NCBI RefSeq assembly: GCF_002102175.1
Contig: NZ_LQOX01000153.1
Coordinates: 1-64,000 of the forward strand
Direction: 5' to 3'
Source: Mycobacterium gastri
GTDB taxonomy: Bacteria > Actinomycetota > Actinomycetes > Mycobacteriales > Mycobacteriaceae
DNA length: 64,000 nt
In this document: in pieces, positions 8,372 through 17,192 of the stretch
Layout: each line of letters begins with the position of its first letter
Numbering within the stretch: the first letter of the stretch is position 1
Translations under genes and position numbers: made by a program
Notes under the pieces: model-generated
Seen by the model: the letters and a program-made list of their open reading frames with translations, nothing else
Told to the model about the DNA's origin: nothing
Databases searched by the model: none

Positions 8372-9966
8372 AAGTCATGGCGCAGCTGGCGATGGTGATG
8401 AACCTCGACAAATGCATTGGCTGCCATACCTGTTCGGTCACCTGCAAGCAGGCCTGGACCAACCGCGCCGGCACCGAGTACGTATGGTTCAACAACGTCG
8501 AAACCCGTCCGGGACAAGGCTATCCGCGCACCTACGAGGACCAGGAGCGCTGGCGCGGCGGCTGGGTACGCGACAAGAAGGGCCGGTTGCGGTTGCGTGA
8601 CGGCGGCCGCTTCCACAAGCTGTTGCGGATCTTCGCCAACCCCAAGCTGCCGACCATCGACGAGTACTACGAGCCGTGGACTTACGACTACGAAAACCTG
8701 ACCACCGCGCCGGCGGGTGACACCTTTCCGACCGCGGCACCCAGAAGCCTGATCAGCGGCGAAACGATGAAGGTGTCGTGGGGGCCGAACTGGGACGACA
8801 ATCTGGCCGGCTCACCGGAGATCCTGGCCGAAGACCCGATCTTGAAGAAAGTCAACGAAGTCAACCAAGAGGTCCGGCTGAAGCTCGAAGAGACCTTCAT
8901 GTTCTACCTGCCCCGGATCTGCGAGCATTGCCTCAACCCTTCCTGCGTGGCGTCGTGCCCGTCGGGTGCGATGTACAAGCGCAGCGAGGACGGCATCGTG
9001 CTGGTCGACCAGGACCGGTGCCGCGGCTGGCGGATGTGCGTGTCCGGATGTCCTTACAAGAAGGTCTATTTCAACCACAAGACCGGCAAGGCCGAGAAGT
9101 GCACCCTGTGCTATCCGCGGATGGAGGTAGGCCTTCCGACCATCTGTTCGGAGACCTGCGTGGGCCGGCTGCGTTATCTGGGCCTGGTGCTCTACGACGT
9201 CGACCGGGTGCTGCAGGCGGCGTCGGTGGAAAACGACACCGACCTCTACGAGGCGCAACGGCAGATCTTGCTGGATCCGCGCGATCCCGAGGTGATCAAA
9301 GGCGCGCGGGCCGAGGGAATCTCCGACGAGTGGATCGAGGCCGCGCAGCGTTCCCCGGTGTATGCGTTGATCAGCACCTATCAGGTGGCGCTGCCGTTGC
9401 ACCCGGAATACCGCACCATGCCGATGGTTTGGTACATCCCGCCGCTGTCGCCGGTGGTCGACGCGGTCAGCCGCAGTGGTCACGACGGGGAGGATGTGGG
9501 CAATCTGTTCGGCGCACTGGAGGCGCTGCGCATCCCGATGCGATACCTGGCCGAACTGTTCACCGCCGGCGACACCGGCGTGGTGGAAGCGGTGTTGCAG
9601 CGGCTGGCGGCGATGCGCTCCTACATGCGCGACATCAATCTCGGTCGGGAGACTCAGCCCCACATTCCGCAGTCGGTGGGGATGACCGAGGAACAGATGT
9701 ACGAGATGTATCGGTTGCTGGCCATCGCGAAGTACGAAGAGCGGTACGTCATTCCGACGGCGTTCAGCCCGCAGGCCCGCGAGCTGGAGCAGATGGGCTG
9801 CTCGCTGACCGGCGCGGGCGGCCCCGGTATGGACGAAGACGGCGCACCGGTGCCCGTCTCGGTGCAGACCTTCCATGCCCACCAGCGTTCGACCCAGGTG
9901 GACCTGCTGACCTGGGACGGCGACCAGCCGCCGGCCGGGATGTTCCCGGAAAAGCAGCAGCGATGA
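8368..9966 (+). CDS. narH: Respiratory nitrate reductase beta subunit (iron-sulfur)
   Basis: Electron-transfer subunit between NarI hemes and NarG, 532 residues. Four Cys groups are visible: CIGCHTCSVTCK near residue 16, CEHCLNPSCVASCPSG, CRGWRMCVSGCPYKK and CTLCYPRMEVGLPTICSETC. In the third group Trp replaces one Cys, the hallmark of the [3Fe-4S] centre of NarH; the others bind [4Fe-4S]. The start is ATG 8368 (MKVMAQLAMV). An in-frame TTG at 8353 would add five codons, but MKVMAQ is the N-terminus expected. The stop overlaps the narJ ATG by four bases. Confidence 0.97.
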   Translation: MKVMAQLAMVMNLDKCIGCHTCSVTCKQAWTNRAGTEYVWFNNVETRPGQGYPRTYEDQERWRGGWVRDKKGRLRLRDGGRFHKLLRIFANPKLPTIDEYYEPWTYDYENLTTAPAGDTFPTAAPRSLISGETMKVSWGPNWDDNLAGSPEILAEDPILKKVNEVNQEVRLKLEETFMFYLPRICEHCLNPSCVASCPSGAMYKRSEDGIVLVDQDRCRGWRMCVSGCPYKKVYFNHKTGKAEKCTLCYPRMEVGLPTICSETCVGRLRYLGLVLYDVDRVLQAASVENDTDLYEAQRQILLDPRDPEVIKGARAEGISDEWIEAAQRSPVYALISTYQVALPLHPEYRTMPMVWYIPPLSPVVDAVSRSGHDGEDVGNLFGALEALRIPMRYLAELFTAGDTGVVEAVLQRLAAMRSYMRDINLGRETQPHIPQSVGMTEEQMYEMYRLLAIAKYEERYVIPTAFSPQARELEQMGCSLTGAGGPGMDEDGAPVPVSVQTFHAHQRSTQVDLLTWDGDQPPAGMFPEKQQR

Positions 9967-10637
9967 AGCTGCGCTCCCGATCCCGCGAACCCGCGCTGCG
10001 CGACCGGCTGGTGTGGCAGGCGGCGTCACTGCTGCTGGCCTACCCCGACGACGGGCTGACCGAGCGCCTGGACACCGTCGAAGGCCTGCTGGCGCACCTG
10101 GACGGGACCGTCGCGGAGCTGCTCGGGCAAACCGTCGCCGCGCTGCGCGCCGCGGAGCCGATGGCCGCCGCCATGGACTACGTCGCCACATTCGACATGC
10201 GCCGGCGCGCCACAATGTATTTGACGTACTGGACGGCTGGGGACACCCGTAACCGCGGCCGTCAGATGCTGGCCTTCGCCACCGCGTATCGGGAGGCGGG
10301 TGTTGAGCCACCACGCAGCGAGGCGCCGGACCACTTGCCCGTCGTGCTCGAGTTCGCCGCGACCGTCGCACCCGAGGTGGGACGGCGGTTGTTGACCGAG
10401 CACCGGATCCCGATCGACGTGTTGCGGTCCGCATTGGCCGACGCCGGCTCGCCGTACCAGCACACCGTGGCGGCGGTGTGCGAGACGTTGCCGGCGGCCA
10501 CCGATCAGGAAGCGCGCCGGGCGCAGCGCCTGGCTCGGCAACTTTACGAAGCCGGGCCGCCCGCGGAAGCCGTTGGGCTGCAACCATTTACCTTGACCGT
10601 GCCGCCCCGTCGTCAAGAAAGTGGGCCCGATGTTTAA
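9963..10637 (+). CDS. narJ: Nitrate reductase assembly chaperone NarJ
   Basis: A 224-residue cytoplasmic chaperone required for molybdenum cofactor insertion into NarG and for attachment of NarGH to NarI; it is not part of the final enzyme. The helical TorD/NarJ-type fold is indicated by WQAASLLLAYPDDGL near the N-terminus and by the family segment YVATFDMRRRATMYLTYW (residues 73-90). It starts at ATG 9963 within an ATGA overlap with narH, and its 3' end overlaps narI, so the four genes are translationally coupled. Confidence 0.95.
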   Translation: MKLRSRSREPALRDRLVWQAASLLLAYPDDGLTERLDTVEGLLAHLDGTVAELLGQTVAALRAAEPMAAAMDYVATFDMRRRATMYLTYWTAGDTRNRGRQMLAFATAYREAGVEPPRSEAPDHLPVVLEFAATVAPEVGRRLLTEHRIPIDVLRSALADAGSPYQHTVAAVCETLPAATDQEARRAQRLARQLYEAGPPAEAVGLQPFTLTVPPRRQESGPDV

Positions 10638-11361
10638 CAACGTGCTGTTCTGGGACATCACCCCCTACGTCACGCTGGCGGTGCTGGTGGTCGGCCTGTG
10701 GTGGCGATACCGCTACGACAAGTTCGGCTGGACCTCACGCTCCTCGCAGATCTACGAGTCGCGGCTGCTGAGCATCGCCAGCCCGATCTTTCACTTCGGC
10801 ATCCTGGCGGTGTTCGCCGGGCACGTGATGGGGTTGTTCATCCCGCCGCGGGTGACGAGGGCGCTCCATGTCAGCGACTACGTCTACCACCTGCAAGCGG
10901 TGATCGCCGGGTCCATTGCGGGCTTTGCGACGCTGCTGGGAGTTGGTTTGCTGATCTACCGGAGGTTCACCCGTCCCGCGGTGTCGGCGTCCACCACCCG
11001 CAGCGACAAGGTGATGTATGTGGTGCTGGTGCTGGCCATCGTGGTGGGTCTCTACTGCGACCTGATCGGGACGGGGCCGCACGGCGGCGAGTTCCACTAC
11101 CGCTACACGGTCGGGATGTGGTTTCGGCGGATCTGGTTGTTCCAGCCGCACGGGGAAGTGATGATCAACGCACCGTTGGACTATCAGTTGCATGCCCTGA
11201 TCGGGATGGTGCTGTTCACGCTGTGGCCGTTCACCCGGTTGGTGCATGTATTGAGCGCCCCGGTCGCCTACCTGTTCAGGCCCTACATCGTCTACCGCAG
11301 CCGCGACGTCGCCGCGAACGACGAATTGGTCGGCTCGGCGCCGCGCCGACGCGGCTGGTAA
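10621..11361 (+). CDS. narI: Respiratory nitrate reductase gamma subunit (cytochrome b)
   Basis: Di-heme membrane anchor that oxidises menaquinol and passes electrons to NarH. Five hydrophobic helices are visible; His residues placed to bind hemes lie in SPIFHFGILAVFAGHVMG and in YQLHALIGMVLF ... TRLVHVLSAPV. The family-typical segment WWRYRYDKFGWTSRSSQIYE follows helix I. Two starts are possible, GTG 10621 and ATG 10630 (MFNNVLFWDI); I keep the longer one (246 residues), which equals the length I recall for Rv1164. The gene overlaps narJ by 17 bp. Confidence 0.95.
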   Translation: MGPMFNNVLFWDITPYVTLAVLVVGLWWRYRYDKFGWTSRSSQIYESRLLSIASPIFHFGILAVFAGHVMGLFIPPRVTRALHVSDYVYHLQAVIAGSIAGFATLLGVGLLIYRRFTRPAVSASTTRSDKVMYVVLVLAIVVGLYCDLIGTGPHGGEFHYRYTVGMWFRRIWLFQPHGEVMINAPLDYQLHALIGMVLFTLWPFTRLVHVLSAPVAYLFRPYIVYRSRDVAANDELVGSAPRRRGW

Positions 11362-11386
11362 CCGCGTCTCTGTCGGCGGGTACCGA

Positions 11387-11421
11387 GACTGCGCACAGCG
11401 CGCCGGGACTGCGCACAGCGC
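11387..11421. repeat. 15-bp direct repeat with 20-bp period after narI
   Basis: GACTGCGCACAGCGC occurs at 11387-11401 and 11407-11421, five bases apart. It lies in the 177-bp gap between narI and typA. The 20-bp period equals that of the larger repeat arrays near 44.2 and 60.2 kb, but the core differs, so relationship is uncertain. Confidence 0.5.
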
Positions 11422-11538
11422 CCCGCCGAGCGGCTCCCGGCAGCGCTGCACGCAGAGTCGATGTTCGCGCGATGGTTTGTTAAGGCCGCCGGGCGCTGGT
11501 TTTCGCGAACCGGCCACCGGGCTGCCACAATCACCGAC

Positions 11539-13413
11539 GTGCCATTCCGCAATGTCGCCATCGTCGCGCACGTCGACCACGGCAAAACCACGCTGGTCGA
11601 CGCCATGCTGCGGCAATCCGGCGCGCTGGCCGAACGCGGTGGGCTGCAGGAACGCGTGCTGGACACCGGTGACCTGGAGCGGGAAAAAGGCATCACCATC
11701 CTGGCCAAGAACACCGCCGTGCACCGCCATAACAGCGATGGCACCGTGACTGTGATCAATGTCATCGACACGCCCGGACACGCCGATTTCGGCGGCGAGG
11801 TGGAGCGTGGGCTGTCCATGGTGGACGGGGTGTTGCTGCTGGTCGACGCGTCCGAGGGGCCGCTGCCGCAGACGCGGTTCGTGCTGCGCAAGGCGCTGGC
11901 CGCCCATCTGCCGGTGATTCTCGTCGTCAACAAGACCGACCGGCCCGACGCGCGCATCGCCGAGGTCGTCGAGGCCAGTCACGACCTGTTGCTGGACGTG
12001 GCCAGCGATCTCGACGACGAAGCAGCCGCAGCCGCCGAGCACGCGCTGGGCCTGCCCACGCTGTTCGCATCCGGACGCGCCGGGGTGGCCAGCACCGTCC
12101 AGCCGCTCGACGGCCATGTTCCCGACGGCGACAACCTCGATCCGCTGTTCGAGGTCCTCGAAGAGCATGTGCCGCCGCCCCACGGCGACCCGGACGCGCC
12201 GCTGCAGGCGCTGGTCACCAACCTCGACGCGTCGACGTTTCTGGGCCGGCTGGCGTTGATCCGCATCTACAACGGACGCATCCGCAAGGGCCAGCAGGTC
12301 GCCTGGATACGGGAAGCGGGCACCGCTACGGCCAAGATCACCGAATTGCTGGCCACCGAAGGGGTGGAACGCAATCCGACCGAGATCGCGGCGGCCGGGG
12401 ATATCGTGGCGGTCGCCGGCATTCCCGAGATCATGATCGGCGACACGCTGGCCGACCTGACGAATCCCGTTGCGCTGCAGAGGATCGCCGTCGACGAACC
12501 GGCCATCTCGGTCACCATTGGCACCAACACCTCGCCGCTGGCCGGCAAGGTGCCCGGCCACAAGCTCACCGCCCGCATGGTCCGCAACCGGCTGGACGCC
12601 GAACTGGTGGGCAACGTGTCGATCCGGGTCCTCGACATCGGCGCGCCGGACGCCTGGGAGGTGCAGGGCCGCGGCGAGCTGGCGCTGGCGGTGCTGGTCG
12701 AGCAGATGCGCCGCGAGGGCTTCGAATTGACAGTAGGAAAGCCGCAAGTGGTGACCAAGACCATCGACGGCAAGTTGCACGAACCGTTCGAGGCGATGAC
12801 CGTCGACTGCCCGGAGGAATACGTCGGCGCGGTCACCCAATTGATGGCCGCCCGCAAGGGCCGCATGGTGGAGATGGCCAACCACACCACCGGCTGGGTC
12901 CGGATGGATTTCGTGGTGCCCAGCCGCGGCCTTATCGGGTGGCGCACCGACTTCCTCACCGAGACCCGCGGCACCGGCGTCGGGCATGCGGTGTTCGACG
13001 GGTACAAGCCGTGGGCCGGGGAAATCCGGGCCCGGCATACCGGATCGCTGGTCTCCGACCGGTCCGGCACCATCACCCCGTTCGCGCTGCTCCAGCTCGC
13101 CGATCGCGGCCAGTTCTTCGTCGAGCCCGGCCAGGACACCTACGAGGGCATGGTCGTCGGCATCAACCCGCGCCCGGAGGACCTCGACATCAACGTCACC
13201 CGGGAGAAGAAGCTGACCAACATGCGCTCGTCGACCGCGGACGTCATCGAAACCCTGGCCAAGCCGCTGGAGTTCGACCTGGAGCGGGCCATGGAGTTCT
13301 GCGCGCCCGACGAATGCGTCGAGGTGACCCCGGAGATCGTGCGGGTCCGCAAGGTCGAGTTGGATGCCACCTCCCGGGCCCGCAGCCGGGCGCGGGCCAA
13401 GGCCCGGGGTTAG
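11539..13413 (+). CDS. typA: Ribosome-associated GTPase TypA/BipA
   Basis: Translational GTPase of the EF-G/LepA group that acts on the ribosome in stress and low-temperature conditions (624 residues). The start is GTG 11539 (MPFRNVAIVAHVD); the frame is open 26 codons upstream but only this start gives the usual N-terminus. G-motifs: AHVDHGKTT (G1), EKGITI (G2), DTPGHADFGGEVERG (G3), NKTDR (G4). Downstream are the beta-barrel domain II, EF-G domain III/V-like segments (CPEEYVGAVTQLMAARKGRM) and the BipA-specific C-terminal domain ending in a basic Arg/Ala tail. Confidence 0.95.
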   Translation: MPFRNVAIVAHVDHGKTTLVDAMLRQSGALAERGGLQERVLDTGDLEREKGITILAKNTAVHRHNSDGTVTVINVIDTPGHADFGGEVERGLSMVDGVLLLVDASEGPLPQTRFVLRKALAAHLPVILVVNKTDRPDARIAEVVEASHDLLLDVASDLDDEAAAAAEHALGLPTLFASGRAGVASTVQPLDGHVPDGDNLDPLFEVLEEHVPPPHGDPDAPLQALVTNLDASTFLGRLALIRIYNGRIRKGQQVAWIREAGTATAKITELLATEGVERNPTEIAAAGDIVAVAGIPEIMIGDTLADLTNPVALQRIAVDEPAISVTIGTNTSPLAGKVPGHKLTARMVRNRLDAELVGNVSIRVLDIGAPDAWEVQGRGELALAVLVEQMRREGFELTVGKPQVVTKTIDGKLHEPFEAMTVDCPEEYVGAVTQLMAARKGRMVEMANHTTGWVRMDFVVPSRGLIGWRTDFLTETRGTGVGHAVFDGYKPWAGEIRARHTGSLVSDRSGTITPFALLQLADRGQFFVEPGQDTYEGMVVGINPRPEDLDINVTREKKLTNMRSSTADVIETLAKPLEFDLERAMEFCAPDECVEVTPEIVRVRKVELDATSRARSRARAKARG

Positions 13414-13436
13414 CTTGGGGCCGCTCCCGGCGCACC

Positions 13437-13488
13437 AGCGTAACGCCACGGCGAAAATCGGCGCGGCTTTTCGCCATGGCGTTACGCT
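13437..13488. terminator. Strong hairpin between typA and lpqW
   Basis: Arms 13437-13457 (AGCGTAACGCCACGGCGAAAA) minus its last base and 13468-13488 are complementary over 21 positions with one mismatch and a 10-base loop. The stem base ends in A/T runs, so it can work in either direction. It sits 24 bases after the typA stop. A related CGTAACG inverted repeat follows fbiC, suggesting a repeat family used as terminators. Confidence 0.65.
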
Positions 13489-13528
13489 CGCGGGCGGGCG
13501 GTACCCCCGGCTCGATACCCTGAGGGGC

Positions 13529-15418
13529 GTGCTGAGTCGAGCCCGTCATGTGCTGGTGACGGTCGGCGTGCTGATTTCGACGTTGGGTGTGGCCCTGTCC
13601 GGTTGCACAGTGAGCCCGCCGCCGGCGCCGCAGAGCACCGATACCACGCACGTCACGCCCCCGCCGCCGCCGCATCCCACCCAGATCATCATGGGCATCG
13701 ACTCGATCGGCGCCGGGTTCAATCCGCATCTGCTCTCGGATCTGTCGCCGGTGAACGCGGCGATCAGCGCGCTGGTGTTGCCCAGCGCGTTCCGCCCGGT
13801 GCCCGATGCCAACTCGCCGACCGGTTCGCGCTGGGAGATGGACCCGACGCTGCTGGTGTCGGCGGACGTGACCAGCGAAAACCCGTTCACGGTGACCTAC
13901 AAGATCCGGCCCGAGGCGCAATGGACCGACAACGCGCCCATCGCCGCCGACGACTTCTGGTACCTGTGGCGGCAGATGGTCAGCCAGCCGGGCGTCGTCG
14001 ACCCGGCCGGCTATGACCTGATCACCGGTGTGCAGTCGCTCGAAGGCGGCAAGCAGGCCGTGGTGACCTTCGCGCAGCCGTACCCGGCCTGGCGGGAGTT
14101 GTTCAACAACCTGCTGCCGGCGCACATCGTCAAGGACGTGCCGGGCGGTTTCGCCGCGGGGCTGGCCCGGGCGCTGCCCGTCACCGGCGGGCAGTTCCGG
14201 GTGGAGAACATCGACCCGCAGCGCGACGAGATCCTGATCGCCCGCAACGACCGGTACTGGGGGCCGCCGGCCAAACCCGGTCTGATTCTCTTCCGGCGGG
14301 CCGGGGCACCCGCGGCGCTGGCCGATTCGGTGCGTAACGGCGACACACAGGTGGCGCAGGTGCATGGCGGTTCGGCCGCCTTGGCGCAGTTGTCGGCCAT
14401 TCCGGATGTGCGGACCGCGCGGATCGTGACACCGCGGGTCATGCAGCTGACGCTGCGGGCAAACGTGCCGAAGCTGGCCGACACGCAAGTCCGTAAAGCG
14501 ATCCTGGGTCTGCTGGACATCGACCTGCTGGCCGCGGTGGGCGCGGGCAGCGACAACACCGTCACCCTGGACCAGGCGCAGATCCGCTCGCCCAGCGACC
14601 CGGGCTATGTGCCGACCGCGCCCCCGGCGATGACGACCACCACCGCGTTGGGGTTGCTGGCCGCATCCGGATATGAGATCGACAGCAACCCGTCGGCGTC
14701 GACCGCGCCGCCGGGACCGGGTTCGACGACCACGCCGGTGAGCACCGGGCCGCCCGAAGTGATCCGGGGCCGCGTCAGTAAGGACGGCAAACAGCTGTCG
14801 CTCGTCATCGGGGTGGCGACGAACGACCCGACGTCGGTGGCCGTCGCAAACACGGCCGCCGACCAACTGCGCAACGTCGGGATCGACGCGACCGTGCTGG
14901 CGCTGGACCCGGTCATCCTTTACCGGGATGCTTTGAACGACAACCGGATTGACGCCATCGTGGGCTGGCACCAAGCCGGCGGAAACCTGGCGACCTTGCT
15001 GGCCTCCCGTTACAGCTGTCCCGCACTGCAGGCCACCCAGGTCCCGCCACCGGCCTCGCCGGCGGTTACCCCGACCGGCGCCACGCCGACCGTGGCCCCC
15101 GACACGGTCATGCCCACGCCGCAGCCCGGCCCGCCGGCCGATCCCGGCGCGCTGATCAAGGCGCCGTCGAACCTCACCGGAATCTGCGATCGCAGCATCC
15201 AGTCGAATATCGACGCCGCCCTCATCGGCACCAAGAACATCAACGATGTGATCACGGCGGTCGAACCGCGACTGTGGAATATGTCGGCCGTGCTGCCGAT
15301 ATTGCAGGACACCACGATCGTCGCGGCCGGCCCGAGCGTGCAGAACGTCAGCCTGTCCGGCGCGGTCCCGGTCGGCATCGTCGGCGACGCCGGCCAATGG
15401 GTCAAGACCGGGCCGTAG
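13529..15418 (+). CDS. lpqW: Lipoprotein LpqW, regulator of PIM/LAM synthesis
   Basis: A 629-residue lipoprotein related to oligopeptide-binding proteins; in mycobacteria LpqW controls flux of PIM4 into lipoarabinomannan and interacts functionally with PimE. The start is GTG 13529. The N-terminus has a basic/hydrophobic signal and the lipobox LSGC (Cys about residue 28). A Pro-rich stretch (SPPPAPQSTDTTH) follows, then the SBP_bac_5 fold with SAFRPVPDANSPTGSRW and a long middle region. Two Thr/Pro-rich insertions occur at about residues 390-410 and 510-540. The C-terminus PVGIVGDAGQWVKTG is typical for LpqW. It stands alone behind a hairpin and is followed by a weak GGGC-GCCC-TTTT stem at 15453-15468. 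Confidence 0.93.
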   Translation: MLSRARHVLVTVGVLISTLGVALSGCTVSPPPAPQSTDTTHVTPPPPPHPTQIIMGIDSIGAGFNPHLLSDLSPVNAAISALVLPSAFRPVPDANSPTGSRWEMDPTLLVSADVTSENPFTVTYKIRPEAQWTDNAPIAADDFWYLWRQMVSQPGVVDPAGYDLITGVQSLEGGKQAVVTFAQPYPAWRELFNNLLPAHIVKDVPGGFAAGLARALPVTGGQFRVENIDPQRDEILIARNDRYWGPPAKPGLILFRRAGAPAALADSVRNGDTQVAQVHGGSAALAQLSAIPDVRTARIVTPRVMQLTLRANVPKLADTQVRKAILGLLDIDLLAAVGAGSDNTVTLDQAQIRSPSDPGYVPTAPPAMTTTTALGLLAASGYEIDSNPSASTAPPGPGSTTTPVSTGPPEVIRGRVSKDGKQLSLVIGVATNDPTSVAVANTAADQLRNVGIDATVLALDPVILYRDALNDNRIDAIVGWHQAGGNLATLLASRYSCPALQATQVPPPASPAVTPTGATPTVAPDTVMPTPQPGPPADPGALIKAPSNLTGICDRSIQSNIDAALIGTKNINDVITAVEPRLWNMSAVLPILQDTTIVAAGPSVQNVSLSGAVPVGIVGDAGQWVKTGP

Positions 15419-15565
15419 CGGATCTCGGAAAGCATCATTCGGGTAAACCCGTGGGCGGTAGCCCTTTTCGCTGCGATCACGGGGCCGCCCGCGGAAACCA
15501 TCACTCATTGCCCGAGCGGCAAATTGTGACCAACGGATTGCATCGAAACGGCTGAAGCGGCTCGC

Positions 15566-15585
15566 GGATCGCGATACGCTCCGCT
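15566..15585 (+). promoter_or_regulatory. Shared PE-gene upstream motif, copy 1
   Basis: GGATCGCGATACGCTCCGCT lies 60 bp before the PE start at 15646. The identical 20 bases stand before the second PE gene (17118-17137), and the 14-base core GATCGCGATACGCT lies before PE12 on the other strand. TACGCT could be a -10 hexamer (TANNNT). Promoter or operator function is inferred from repetition and position only. Confidence 0.5.
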
Positions 15586-15645
15586 GCGGGCTGCTCTGAT
15601 CGGGCCAGGGACGGCCAGCAATCAAGCACGGTTGAGAGGCCCGAG

Positions 15646-16263
15646 ATGTCTCTTGTATTCGCAGACGCCGAGCTATTGGCAACGGCGGCAACGGATTTGG
15701 CAAACATCGGTTCGACGATAAGCACAGCCAGCAATACCGCGGCAGCCGCGACGATCGGCGTGCTCCCCCCGGCTCTCGATGAGGTGTCGGCGAGCATCGC
15801 AGCGTTGTTCGGTGCGCATGGCCAGGCATATCAGCAGCTCAGCACGCAGCTGGAGGAGGCCGGCCAGGTACAGGCTGGTCTGGCCGCCGGCCTGGCTCGC
15901 GCCGAGCTTGCGTTCAACGAAACCTTGGTCGCCGGTGAAACCGCGTTGGGGCAGGCGGTCGCCGGCGTCGACGGCGCGCTGGGCGGTGCGCTCATCGCCG
16001 GCTTCAACGCCGTCAACTCACTGGTGTACGCCGGCGAGCAGTTCGTCAACACGCTCGCGGGTGCGCCGGTCGCGCCGAATCTCAGCGCCAGCCTGCTGGT
16101 CGGCGGTTCGGTGCAAGGCGGTGGTCAGTTTCTTGCCGGATTGATCCCGACGGGTCAGCTGCTGACCGGCGGCTTCGACAGTGCGATCGACGGCTTGGCT
16201 GTCCAGTTGAGCGGTGGCGGCGAAACCGGCGGTGGCAGCGAGATCGGCGGCGGAACGTACTGA
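15646..16263 (+). CDS. PE family protein
   Basis: A 205-residue protein with an N-terminal PE domain (residues 1 to about 75): MSLVFADAELLATAATDLAN then the helix turn PPALDEVSASIAALFGAHGQAYQ. Residues 75-205 are a unique Ala/Gly-rich region (AGEQFVNTLAGAPVAPNLSA) that matches the C-terminal part of the broken PE gene at 17193-17942, so the two are tandem paralogues on either side of a TetR gene. PE proteins are usually exported by ESX systems; the YxxxD/E export signal region is not sharply recognisable here. The function of this one is unknown. Preceded by the shared promoter-like motif. Confidence 0.85.
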   Translation: MSLVFADAELLATAATDLANIGSTISTASNTAAAATIGVLPPALDEVSASIAALFGAHGQAYQQLSTQLEEAGQVQAGLAAGLARAELAFNETLVAGETALGQAVAGVDGALGGALIAGFNAVNSLVYAGEQFVNTLAGAPVAPNLSASLLVGGSVQGGGQFLAGLIPTGQLLTGGFDSAIDGLAVQLSGGGETGGGSEIGGGTY

Positions 16264-16286
16264 CCGCCGCGGTCGGTTGTCGGCAA

Positions 16287-16892
16287 CTACAACGTCTGAG
16301 ACGTCTTTCGCGGGATCACCGTGTCGACGATGAGTTCCAGCTCTCTGCGGTTTGGCGGCGTTCCGGTCAACATGACGTGCTGGTTGATCAGGGCGGGCCC
16401 GACCCGTGCCGTCAGCGGGGTGAGCAGGGCCGCATCGATCTGGCCGTCGCGAACAGCGGCCTGCAGTATCGACTCGACGATTTTCAGGCGCGGAGCGATC
16501 ACCGCGTCGGTGAAGATGGCGCGCAGTTCGGGTTCATGGATCAGCTGACCGATGATTTCCAGGCCCGGAAAATCGGTCTTACCGGCCAGCACGTCACGGT
16601 GAGCGGTGAAAACCGTCAACAGGTTTTCGCGCGCCGATCGGCCGGGGCGCGGGTCCTCCAGCGGCGGTACAGCGTACTGCAGCGCGGCGTGGACCAGGTC
16701 ATGCTTGCTGGCCCAGCGCCGATACAGTGCGGCCTTGCCGGTATGAGCGCGCGCCGCAATCCCTTCCATCGTCAGGCCGCCGTACCCGACCGCCGCCAGC
16801 TCAGCCAACGCGGCCGCATACAGCGCACGTTCGAGCACTTCGCCGCGCCGGCGACTGCGGACGTTCGACCGGTCCTGGGTGAGCTGGGACAT
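16287..16892 (-). CDS. TetR family transcriptional regulator (Rv1167c-like)
   Basis: A 201-residue repressor-type regulator. The DNA-binding helix-turn-helix is at about residues 20-65 (LAELAAVGYGGLTMEGIAARAHTGKAALYRRWASKHDLV). The C-terminal ligand-binding half, with ENLLTVFTAHRDVLAGKTDFPGLEIIGQLIHEPELR, resembles the TetR_C group found in many actinobacterial regulators. I start it at ATG 16892 (MSQLTQDRSN); the longer frame adds 33 unlikely codons. It is divergent from the broken PE gene and convergent with the intact PE gene. Its target is unknown; the PE genes on either side are obvious candidates. Confidence 0.88.
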   Translation of the reverse strand: MSQLTQDRSNVRSRRRGEVLERALYAAALAELAAVGYGGLTMEGIAARAHTGKAALYRRWASKHDLVHAALQYAVPPLEDPRPGRSARENLLTVFTAHRDVLAGKTDFPGLEIIGQLIHEPELRAIFTDAVIAPRLKIVESILQAAVRDGQIDAALLTPLTARVGPALINQHVMLTGTPPNRRELELIVDTVIPRKTSQTL

Positions 16893-17117
16893 GGTGTGAT
16901 AGTAGCCGCTCTCGTTCCTATTTGTTGCTCCTGGAGCCGGCGGTTCAGCATCCGGCCTGCGTGCGGCCGCTTCCAGGGCTCGGGACGGCAATCGGCCCGG
17001 CCGGTAAGGCTCTCGGCGGCAGGCGGTTTCGTCCTCGGTACGGTCCCGAGGCGGGCCGATTACCCGATTGGCACATTATTGCTGACAGATTCTGTGGAAA
17101 TGGTTATCTAAGTCCCT

Positions 17118-17137
17118 GGATCGCGATACGCTCCGCT
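17118..17137 (+). promoter_or_regulatory. Shared PE-gene upstream motif, copy 2
   Basis: Exact copy of the 20-base motif found at 15566-15585, here 55 bp before the GTG start of the broken PE gene. The sequence just downstream also stays similar (CGATCAGGGCGGGACGGCCG versus TGATCGGGCCAGGGACGGCC), so the whole upstream region appears duplicated with the gene. Confidence 0.5.
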
Positions 17138-17192
17138 TTGGTCACTCGATCAGGGCGGGACGGCCGCTAGTAGTGGTGTGGGGCGGTCGGAA

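Noticed and set aside
10735..13449. 904-residue open frame antisense to narI and typA
   Set aside because: Runs across two well-supported genes on the other strand; composition is typical of a mirror frame.
13244..15829. 861-residue open frame antisense to lpqW
   Set aside because: Crosses lpqW, an intergenic hairpin and the start of a PE gene; not protein-like.
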